From Cristatella mucedo (taxonomy: Eukaryota > Bryozoa > Phylactolaemata > Cristatellidae), in the NCBI GenBank assembly GCA_009760855.2, contig WPIO01000030.1, positions 4,223,001-4,287,000 on the forward strand: DNA of 64,000 nucleotides, read 5' to 3'. The translations under genes and the position numbers were made by a program. Under the pieces are notes generated by a model, which saw only the letters and a list, made by a program, of their open reading frames with translations, ran no database searches and was not told the DNA's origin. Below are positions 55,849 to 64,000 of this stretch, one piece after another (the first letter of the stretch is position 1; the number at the start of each line of letters is the position of its first letter).

Positions 55849-58800
55849 GTGAGTACCGAAACCTATTCTAGAGTTAAATGGGTTTTTTGATGTTCTCCGG
55901 TGGTTGAAAATTGTGGCTAAATCAATATGTAAGCTGGTGTACTTTCGATTAATCACAACTCTTCTGGTTTGGTTTTTGCTCCGACAAATCCATAACACGT
56001 CAAAGCTTGCAGTTTAAATGATTGCACCTGGATGCAAAATTCTTGTAATTGTATTGCAGTGCATAGGAGCTCGCAGTCCTGGTTGCGTTGCTCAGGTGTA
56101 GTGTTGCTATTCAGTTTAAGTTGCGTTGGGCAATCCCGTCTTACATTCGATGCCCCAACTGTCGAATTTTAATGTCCATTGCTTGCATTGTGAGAATTAG
56201 TGATTAGTCTGTTTCGCAGTCACATTCCTTTCCCGATTGAGTCATCTCTGACATATCAAAAGCCGAGTAAGTAACTTATTGACAAGCCAATGACATTTTG
56301 AATCACATCTATCGAAAACTTAGTGTTCTTTAATTATTAATTATTAGGAAATTTGGCTGTGCGACCATCATTATACGTTCGGACTTTGGGTGTGTCGTCT
56401 TTGACAACTGCCTACATTTTGGAAGTTTCATTAGGAAGATTGCCTCCACAGCTAACCATCACGTCTGATCCCTATACGAGATTATGGACCGTTTAAAGCG
56501 GTGGCTTGCAAGATATTGAAATAGCTTCCTGTTACTGTCTAGGCTGGATTATTGCAATTCCATTTTGGCTGGGCTACCAAAAAAAAAAGTTGGTGGCTGC
56601 AGCTGGTAATGAATATGGCTGCAAGCTAGTTAACAAATTCCAGAGGTTCAGCCGTGTGCCTTCTTTGCTGAAGGAGCTGCAATAGCTCCCAGTTGGTCCA
56701 CAGAAACAGAGTAAAGTTTTTACACTGATCCATAAGGCTTGCCATGGCTTGGCTCCTCACCTAGCTGAACTGCTGCACCAGTTTCAGCCTCCTTGAGCCC
56801 TCCAGTCCTCTACGGACAACACATTTGCTGTTTCATTCCTCAGATTAAAGACCGTTGGTGACTGTACGTCTTGCCCTGAAGGTCCTAGGCTGTGGAACTC
56901 ACTTCCACATTTATTGTGCAACAACATATTCTTCTGCTGCTGACTGGCACCTCTGTTCTAGCCGTCCTGATTTGCTACTTCAATTCTACGCACTCTAACC
57001 TCGACTGCCCTGCTGACTCACATAGGCTTCTCATCTTCTCTTTCCTGCCTGAGATAAAGTCTGTTGGCTACCGTATGCGTACCGAAAGCCGCTTAGACTC
57101 TGAGCGAGTTAGAGACAACGCTACTCCCCAACACCCATTTAGTCTTTGTGGCTTTGTGGAGTTACAGATGGGAAGCATTACACTACATTACAAAGGAATT
57201 GAGGTTGCTTCGGGGCACAGCTAAACGACGTAAGCCCAAGAAACAAGTATTAATAGCCTCATTTTGGAAGTAGTTCGGATAGGTAGGCCGAAGAAAGAGC
57301 AGCGAAATTACTTAGATTGAATACAATGAAACCAACTTATCAATTATGGTAAAGCCAAGTGTGCTTAGGAAATTGGAAAACTTAACGCTCAAAACTGGCT
57401 CTAACAGCTTCTCTACCTGTTCATCTGCACAAAATGTAGGTGCCCTGCTCTAAAATGACCTTTCATTAGACGGTTACATTAGTGCCACAGTCAAGTATGC
57501 CTAGTTTTAGCTACATAGCATTGCTAGCATTCGGGCTTGCTTAGACAGGGATGCTTTATCTAAATTGGCCCATGCATTTGTGACATAATAATAATAATAA
57601 TGCACTCGATAAAGCGCCCTCAGAGAACTCAATCTCTCTCTAGGCGCTTTACATTTGCTGGAAATGCAATTGAATGGTGAGTAATATCGCGCTTGATAAA
57701 CAAACAAAACGAATAACATGGTTAGGGGTGACATGCACAGGGTCAGCATGCAAATGTGGTTAGTGGCAGCATGCACAGTGTCAGCACGCATAAGCACATC
57801 AAGGACGAATCACAGGGACCCACTAAATGCTGTCCTAAATAGGTGTTTTTAAGTTCTTTTTAAATGTGGTCAGGTCAGGGAATGTTCTGATGCAGGTCGG
57901 GAGGGAGTTCCAGGATTTGGGAGCATACGAACTAAATGCACGGTCTCCAAAGGATTTGAGGTTGGTACGAGGTATTTGTAGACTGTTGGATTCCGAAAAG
58001 CAGGTGATACTATGCTTGGCCTGATGGGGGAGTATATCTGAGAGATAGGCTGGAGCCAAAGAATGAAGTGACCTAACAGTGAGCGACAAAACCTTGAAGT
58101 CAATCCGTTGCTTGACTGGTAGCCAGTGCAGATCGGCGAGAAGTTGTGTAATGTGGCAACTACGACGCTCACGACAGACAAGCCTAGCTGCAGAGTTTTG
58201 CATCAGCTGTAAGTGCCTGATCGCACATGCTGGTAGACCAGTAAGCAGTGAGTTGCAGAAGTCGAGACGGGATGTCACGAATGCATGGACCAACTTGGAC
58301 GTGGTATCCTTATCTAAACAAGCCCGAATTTTAGCAATGTTATGAAGCTGAAAATAGGCAGATTTGACTGTAGAGCTGATATGGTCGTCTAATGAGAGGT
58401 CGCTTTGGAACATGACACCTAGATTTCGAGCTGATTCAACAGGAGATATGCTGGCGGAGCCAATTTTAAGCGTTAGCCTTTCCAATTTGTGAATCACACT
58501 GGGTTTGCCCATAACTAGTAAGTTAGTTGTATCATCATTTAGTTTTAGAAAATTTTCATCTGGACTTCATTAACTCACGGCTTGCTGGTCTACCGGCCCG
58601 TGCAATCAGGCATAAACTTTAAAACGATAACCGCTATAAACTCTATAACTCGATTACTCATCGAGCGACTCCCATTCCCTCAACCCACTCATGCTCATTA
58701 ATGGAGCTCCCAGCACCTACTTTTAGCTACATTATGTTGCTAAGTTTCCGGCTTGTTTAGTCAGGGATACTGCATCTAAATTGGTCTATGCATTTGTGAC

Positions 58801-60951
58801 ATCTCGTCTTGACTTCTGCCAACCTAGGCATCCTGCCACCCGCTTTTCAGAATCTAACCGTTACGTATACCTCCTTAAAATCTCAAACCTTTGGAGACTG
58901 TGCCTCTAATTCGTAGGCTCCCAAAGCCTGGAACTTACTCCCGACTTGCGCCACGACATCTCCTGACTTGACCACATTCATAAAGAAACTATAACGCATC
59001 TATTTATCACAGCATTTAGTGGGTCCCTGTGATTCGTTCTTTATGTGCTTACGTGTGCTGACTGACTGAATTCTGCCACCAACCATACTTGCATGGTGAC
59101 CCTGTGCATGTCACCCCTAACCGTGTTATTCTTGTTGTTTATTGAGCATGCTACCACTAACCATTCGATCGTGCTTCCTTTGCAGCAAATGTAAAGTGCC
59201 TAGAAAGAGATTCACTTCTCCGAGGGCGCTATATCAATTGTGCTATTATTATTCCTATTATTATTAACATTGCTCTTTTACATGTAATTGATTAAAACTA
59301 GCATACTGACAAAGGTGTGGTCTCAAGATTGAATAAGGGTGTGTGACTCTGTCTGTGACTCTGTAAAGTCATGAGGAATGAGTAGGCATGCTATCGGGAG
59401 TTTGACATACTACCTTAGAAAACTTGCACTTTTTTATGTGTACACTCGGTTGCTAACATTATCTTGATGTACCTACCTGTATCTTCACTTGTAACTCCTC
59501 ACAGCCTCGAGGACTGTGTGAGTGCTATAAGCCAACTAGCGACATCACATGTAGCGCAGGAAAAGTAGAATCACAGCAGACTTGTAAGAATCAATGAGAA
59601 AAAAGTAGCTAACAAGTGGTAGCAAAAGATTGTTGGAAAGTAAGTAGAGAACTTGCAGCAATGGAGCATGCCGTGCCATTGATTGGACAGGCATTATGTG
59701 AGTTCTACAATCTAAGAATTGCATAGCAAATACCAGCAGCCACCGACTTGTGTGGTGATCAATCGAGTACGATAGAGTGATGAGACATTGGTAGCTCGAT
59801 TGTAGCTAGACATGATCTTGCTGCTTGTGAGATATAAGATGTCCCTTCAATTCACTGCAATTGAATGTAACGTCGTGCCTTGTTATTATGCCAGGAGGTA
59901 GTAGTCTGGCCTTGACTACCGAACTGTGATATTCAAGCTTGTCTGTGTGCATCGGAAGTATACATTTCTTGAACGGTATATATACATAATGAAAGACACT
60001 TTTCTAATTGATGCCCAATTGTTGTAGGAATATAACATACGAACCCATCGTGGTACAGCTTCACAGGAGGCATGGATTCAATCCCGCCGCTATAACGACT
60101 TCTGTGACCTTGAAGCTGGGCTGCGGATATCAGGTCTTCCTATTCCCTTGCCACCTAAGAAGCTCATAGGCAATACCGATCGGGAATTTATACAAGAACG
60201 GAGGCAAAAGCTTCAGGTACTGACATGATTAGTCTCTTTGCTGCATTTGATTTTTTTTAGAATTGATCGTTGCATCAATTTTCACCTTATGGAATGATGG
60301 CAATTCATCTATACCGAAAGTGCAGTGCTATTTCTAATAGCTTACACTACATTCGGAATCCCTTTACCGGCTCAATGATAAGCTCCTTAATGAAAGCTTA
60401 TTTGAGCTTGAATCCCCCTCCGGTTCTTGTATGTGTGGTTGCCTGTGTGTGTGCGTGTAGTAGGTGTGTGTTGTAGTCACCACGGGGGGGGGGATCTCGT
60501 TGCATCGGAGCCTCTGCAGGGTAGCTTTAGGCAGTGGCCATCACTGTGGCTTCTATTGAAGGGCGTATGGGAGAGTGTTTCCGTAAGCGGGTGTGGCGAT
60601 GGTTGCACACGCGTCATGCGCGAAGCATGTTGCCGTCCACCAGTGCCCAGGTGTGCTCACCTGTTTGTGAACCACCTTGTGCTTGGGTAAACACAGCTGA
60701 CCATCTGCCTCTGCGTAGTTATGTCTCTGTCGAAGCAAGGCGCTGAAAAGACTGTGATGAGCTCGAATCTCTGTCGTATAGGTCATGCTCAATTTCATCT
60801 TGGATCGGCCGTTGTTGGCCAACAACGTTTTGACCAAGAAGTTCCTGGATGTAGCCAACTACTCGGCTAACTTTCAAGGTACCTTGGATGTTAGCTCACG
60901 ATTAGCTCTGCTGTGTTTATCTGTTCTGCACCAGCATAACTCACTTCTTCA

Positions 60952-60997
<46 letters not shown>

Positions 60998-62174
60998 GCC
61001 GGTTGTGCTTCTTTGTCAGCTTTTCAAGTTTTGTGTAGATACTGATGAGACCATCAAGCTCTCGCACATTACCTGTACAAGCGTCCAAGGCGACCGCCTC
61101 TGGATTTCTCCTGCGTTGCTATCTGAGCCTCGTGGGCGGCCTTGCTCTGTTACTTGCTAGCTTCCATCTCCAAGAGTGAGCATTAGCTCTCTATTGGAGC
61201 AACACCAGAGGCCTCGTTTTTAATGTTAGCATAACTTCGATGAGGTCGGAGAAGGTGCCCTATTAGGCTGCTTGCCGATCAATACATAAGTGAGCACCAG
61301 CATTAATGATAACAATCCTAATCATAAGACATGTATATACCATCCCAAGGGACCCACATGTCTGTTTAGACACTTTCGTGAAGCTGAAGGAAGTCCATTG
61401 GTTAGGGTTTAGCAGCATCAGATTGGAGTCGTGCCATCGATGTTGTGCTTGCATTCGTGCCTCACTCTTGAGTAAGGGTGATGCTGGGGCAGCAATTCCT
61501 TATTAGTCTAGATGTCCTAGTAGGGTTTTGCTAGTCGGGCTGCTGTGCCTGTGGTGCTAGGCTCGTGAAGTGCTCTCAGTGCTGTAAAGTCTTTGCTGCT
61601 GCGTTTGCTCGGGTGCAGACTAAGCTACGGCGATCGTTGACCGTCCATTTTGTTCACAGAGCAAGCTCTACAGCACATATCCATGTTCATACGATCTGAG
61701 CCTGGGTGGGAAGTTGTGGAACCTCTCCCTGAAATGGGTAAGCGCATTGGTGATCGCACATAAAGCTGATGTATTCCATTCCTTCAACAAATATTTTTGC
61801 AGTCCTTGGTGATTTGATGCTCTGCATGGATGCTAATTAAAAAAATAGCTCTTTCTTTCGGCATTCCATAGTGTGCCATGCTAATGGCAGTTCGTCTGTC
61901 TCTGTTCATATAGGCACGCGCCTGAGAAAGCACTACGTTATCATAAAGGGCAGTGCCGTCGCTAGTCAAAGTCAAAGTAAGGAGAAGTTTGTCATGTCCT
62001 GGGTGAGCTTAAATATATGGTGAACACATTCGACAACAGTTTTTTGGAGGCATCTTGTAACCGTTAGTGTGGGCGTCGTGGGTGTCTTTGCTTTTCCAGG
62101 CACCACTGGGATCATATGCCGGCCTTTCTACCAAAGATTGCCTCGCAATGATGAGACTTCTGCCAACGTTTCAG
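55747..62174 (+). CDS. PXK: PXK (PX-domain, kinase-like protein), 5' part, six exons; gene continues past window
   Basis: Exons 55,747-55,848, 60,028-60,216, 60,782-60,878, 61,660-61,737, 61,914-62,002 and 62,100-62,174 join in frame to 210 codons. PXK (also MONaKA) binds phosphoinositides through its PX domain, acts on endosomes in receptor trafficking and binds Na,K-ATPase. The evidence is a chain of matches to human PXK in order. These are IDDTVPL, then RRYNDF (residues 54-59, the lipid-binding Arg-Tyr block), then PIPLPPKKLIGNTDREFI, then KKFLDVANYSANF, then SMFIRSEPGWEVVEPL, then a KEKFVMSW block and MMRLLPTF. The PX domain covers about residues 20-130; the kinase-like domain would follow outside. 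Splice phases 0,0,1,1,0,0 are consistent throughout. A Ser-rich insert (GSAVASQSQSKEK) replaces a shorter human segment. Introns hold LINE copies. No break is seen. Confidence 0.9.
56345..57190 (+). mobile_element. LINE-B copy in PXK intron 1
   Basis: C-terminal RT region: a NLGVVFDNCLHF-like stretch, LDYCNSILAGLPK, LIHKACHGLAPHLAELL, then EGPRLWNSLP. The LINE-B 3' UTR follows and ends near ctttgtggagttacagatgg. It is frameshifted and dead. The same family occurs at 47,425 and 62,400. Confidence 0.82.
57330..57586 (+). mobile_element. LINE-A copy, left piece (host of a nested LINE-A)
   Basis: It parallels LINE-A from 'LLVMGKPS' to 'ALVTS' (accaacttatcaattatggt ... gcccatgcatttgtgacat). It then stops where an inverted LINE-A begins and resumes at about 58,557 (tggacttcattaactcacgg). 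Confidence 0.75.
57587..58556 (-). mobile_element. LINE-A copy inserted into another LINE-A; 225-codon open frame
   Basis: The tail is an ataataata run at 57,587-57,602. The RT C-terminal region is open without interruption for 225 codons (58,512-57,835): MGKPSVIHKLERLTLKIGSA, then SARNLGVMFQSDLSLDDHIS, then LDFCNSLLTGLPACAIRHLQ, then SYAPKSWNSLP. The long open frame suggests this is one of the younger copies. It is 5'-truncated and cannot move on its own. Confidence 0.88.
58557..59275 (+). mobile_element. LINE-A pieces, right side of the nest and a further 3' end copy
   Basis: 58,557-58,612 continues the disrupted + strand copy. From about 58,710 a second fragment repeats the region before and around ALVTSRLDF. 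It then jumps to the RT C-terminal end (KAWNLLPTCATTSPDLT-like) and the 3' UTR. The tail agaaagagattcacttctcc, then gagggcgctatatcaattg, ends with attattatt at 59,275. Confidence 0.8.
59276..60027 (+). other. PXK intron 1, distal part
   Basis: No gene. About 50 bp at 59,475-59,525 (cttcacttgtaactcctcac region) resembles the complement of the LINE-B tail. The remainder is unassigned. Confidence 0.4.
60028..60216 (+). CDS. PXK: PXK exon 2 (PX domain core)
   Basis: The exon has 63 codons, phase 0 at both ends, from EYNIRTHRG to ERRQKLQ. It holds the two PX hallmarks: RRYNDF and the proline-rich PLPPKK loop. The acceptor is gttgtag and the donor gtactg. Confidence 0.92.
60782..60878 (+). CDS. 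PXK: PXK exon 3
   Basis: 97 bases, phase 0 in and phase 1 out. It encodes VMLNFILDRPLLANN, then VLTKKFLDVANYSANF, parallel to the end of the human PX domain. The donor is gtacct, a weaker site than the others. Confidence 0.85.
60953..60993. repeat. (GT)n microsatellite in PXK intron 3
   Basis: About 19 GT repeats, about 75 bases downstream of the exon 3 donor. Confidence 0.9.
61660..61737 (+). CDS. PXK: PXK exon 4
   Basis: 78 bases, phase 1 at both ends. It encodes QALQHISMFIRSEPGWEVVE, then PLPEM, a very close match to human ALQQVSMFFRSEP.WEVVEPL. The acceptor is ttcacag and the donor gtaagc. Confidence 0.9.
61914..62002 (+). CDS. PXK: PXK exon 5
   Basis: 89 bases, phase 1 in and phase 0 out. 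It encodes GTRLRKHYVIIKGSAVASQS, then QSKEKFVMSW. The human counterpart reads RIRKKYFLMKI...ERLVLSW. The Ser/Gln-rich middle is longer here. Confidence 0.82.
62100..62174 (+). CDS. PXK: PXK exon 6
   Basis: 25 codons, phase 0 at both ends, reading APLGSYAGLSTKDCLAMMRL, then LPTFQ. This matches the human DLGPDKYLSDKDFQCLIKLLP region. The acceptor follows a good pyrimidine tract (ctttgcttttccag) and the donor is gtaaat. The next exon should begin with an HPYI-like segment and was not found before 64,000. Confidence 0.8.
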
Positions 62175-62399
62175 GTAAATTGTAGGCGTCGCGTTTTGCT
62201 ATAGTATCGATACAAGCACCTGGTGAAGAGTCGAGAGGCCATACAAGTCACGTGATCACGCCTTGTGCATGCTGACCTTGCATTATTGATGGAAGAAATG
62301 TTCCTCTCAATGTTGGTAACAAAAATCAGGGCTTGTGCTGTAGAATTTTCGTGGCTTTATGCCTCGTTATTGCTCGACATTCGGCTATATATGTATCTC

Positions 62400-63265
62400 C
62401 ATCTGTAACTCCACAAAGCCGCAAAGACTACGTGGGTGTTAAGCAGGAGAGTTTTGTACAGCGCACTCGCAGCCTAAGTGTCTTTCGATGTGCATTCGGT
62501 AGCCAATTGACTTCATCTCACACAACAAAGAGAAAGTGGGAAGCATAGCAGAGTAGGAGAGCAATTGAGGTACTGAGTAGCATGGAAGTAGCAGCTCAGG
62601 ACCGCTGAAAAGGATGAGCCATAGTCGGCAGCAGGAGAGTAGTTGTCGTTGCTTAAGAATCGTGGAAGTGAGTTCCACAGTCTGGGACCTGCAGAGCTAC
62701 AGCTTCTGTTGCCAACGGTCTTTAAGCAGAGGAATGGAACAGCTAATTTATTGTCCATACAGGACCTGAGGGCACGAGGAGACTGAAACTGGTACAGCAG
62801 TTTAGCTAGATATGGAGGAGCCAAGCCGTGGCAGGCCTTGTGAGTCAGCGTAAGAACTTAGCTCGGTATCCGTTGATCAACCGGCAGCCATCCTAAATCT
62901 TTTAGCAAAGGAGATGCGTAGTCAAACCTCCGGGACTTGAAAAATAGCCTTGCAGCCATATTCATAGCCATTTGTAGTGGCCTAGTTGCTCTTTTGGTAG
63001 CCCAGCCAAAAGGCAATTATGATAGTCTAGCCGAGACTGAACTATGGAGCTAGTTGAATTTTACCACCGTGGAAGACAGCTCCTCTTAGATACTGATCGG
63101 ACGTGATGGCTAGCTGTAGGATCAGTCTTTTGAATGAAGCTTGTACAATTTAGGCAGCTGTCGAAAACGACACCTAAATTTCGAGCACGTGTCGATGGTC
63201 GCACAACAGCATCACCTATTAGAAGGGCAAAACCTTCTAATCCAGCCATACGCTAAGTGTCGTAT
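62400..63265 (-). mobile_element. LINE-B copy in the PXK intron after exon 6
   Basis: Right to left it holds an RT C-terminal region (GDAVVRPSTRARNLGVVFDS), then APPYLAKLLYQFQSPRALRS and AGPRLWNSLPRFLSND. The 3' UTR follows, ending with the complement of the LINE-B tail (catctgtaactccacaaagc at about 62,401). Several frameshifts and stops are present. Confidence 0.85.
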
Positions 63266-64000
63266 GAGCAGTAGTTCAGTTTGTGAATCAATGCAAAATC
63301 GTGAAGATTTGCTAGTTATTTACCAGTGGCTGGAGCTGTGTGGTTGTGTGTCGACTGTAGTCCTCCTTGTTGGCCTTGCCTACTTAGTAGGTGATTACTG
63401 TGTTGCTCCACTTTCATTTCATGATGCTAGAAAGATTGACGATGCTTTAGGTTATCATATGCTTTTTCTTTCATTGCTTTTGCTGTCGTAGTTGCACCAG
63501 AGTCATAGCAAGACATCTGGCTTGCACGCTTTATTGCATTTGCTTAGGCATGCGATGTGATGTAGAGGATGACGATGTAGTAACAGTAGTGGTCATAATA
63601 TTGATGTGTCTGTTTTGTTTATCTATCTGGGCTGTTGTACATGGACAGAAAACGAAGCTGTGTGAGTTTGTAAGGATCCTTCATGAGGCTTGGCCTGCTT
63701 GGTAAATGACAAATCGAGCACCACAAGGAGTCTCCCCTCTTACTTTGATCGTTTCTTGCTTGCTTCTTGTTGCGTGATCACCTATTCACAGATGTGGTGG
63801 CACGTCGGCATAAGGAGGCATACGGGATGGTAGTCTAACCTTGACTGGGTTTGGGCACGGATGCTTGTTTTTTTATTTTGTATTACGCATATGTATTTTG
63901 CACTTGGAAGGACACTTATTTGTGGTCTCCAAGTCGATTCAGCAATGGCTCTCGCTGGTGAGAAGTGCCTTGCTAAGTATGCATGCATTGCAAAGCTGCC
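63266..64000 (+). other. PXK intron, continuing past the window
   Basis: No exon of PXK can be supported here, although the kinase-like domain is still to come. Open frames up to about 116 codons show no similarity to PXK. Confidence 0.4.

Noticed and set aside
63630-63705. Candidate PXK exon (encodes KLCEFVRILHEAWPAW, preceded by an ag and followed by gtaaat)
   Set aside because: It has no similarity to the PXK segment expected next (an HPYI-like start leading into the kinase-like domain).

Overview
The window looks like nuclear DNA from an invertebrate animal. It holds two spliced host genes with GT-AG introns and clear animal orthology. Everything else is repeat-rich: L2/CR1-group LINEs, tRNA-derived SINEs, LTR-retroelement fossils, a ~170-180-bp satellite and many microsatellites. 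I see no bacterial, viral-genome or organellar gene organisation. The exact phylum cannot be fixed from this sequence. Conserved PXK intron phases suggest a slowly evolving lineage such as a sponge, cnidarian or mollusc, but that is inference.

Host genes. STK19 (winged-helix DNA-repair factor) is complete on the + strand at 9,893-10,822, in two exons split by a 120-bp intron. PXK (PX-domain kinase-like endosomal protein) starts on the + strand at 55,747. Six coding exons (210 codons) lie in the window and the gene continues beyond 64,000. A decayed C2H2 zinc-finger array lies at about 12,195-12,565. No other host gene is recognisable.

Mobile DNA, left to right. 0-9 kb holds LINE-A pieces, SINEs and a possible gag fossil. 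12-16 kb holds the zinc-finger relic, a LINE remnant, SINEs, a perfect 22-bp-arm palindrome and a degenerate minisatellite. 17.2-17.9 kb is a gag-like LTR-element fossil. 18.4-21.35 kb is the longest LINE-A copy, with a 14-bp minisatellite at its left edge and a solo LTR inserted in its 3' part. 22-28 kb holds a SINE, older LINE-A copies and AT-rich DNA. 29.04-30.64 kb is a short LTR element with both LTRs and a coiled-coil gag-like region. 35.2-40.6 kb holds two convergent, badly broken Ty3/Gypsy-like fossils. 41-44.4 kb holds SINEs, a 26-bp inverted repeat around an AT core, an LTR copy and satellite subfamily A in two opposed orientations. 45-48 kb holds another LTR/coiled-coil fossil and a related inverted LTR split by LINE-B. 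49.4-55.67 kb is satellite subfamily B, invaded by LINE-A and by a satellite-LINE chimera with a 15-bp target duplication. It ends about 75 bp before the PXK start codon. PXK introns hold further LINE-A and LINE-B copies.

How it fits together. LINE-A and SINE-A share about 40 bp of 3' end, which suggests that LINE-A machinery moves the SINE. Nested insertions (LTR in LINE-A, LINE-B in LTR, LINE-A in LINE-A, chimera in LINE-A) give a relative history. I found no operon, CRISPR array, rRNA or functional tRNA gene.
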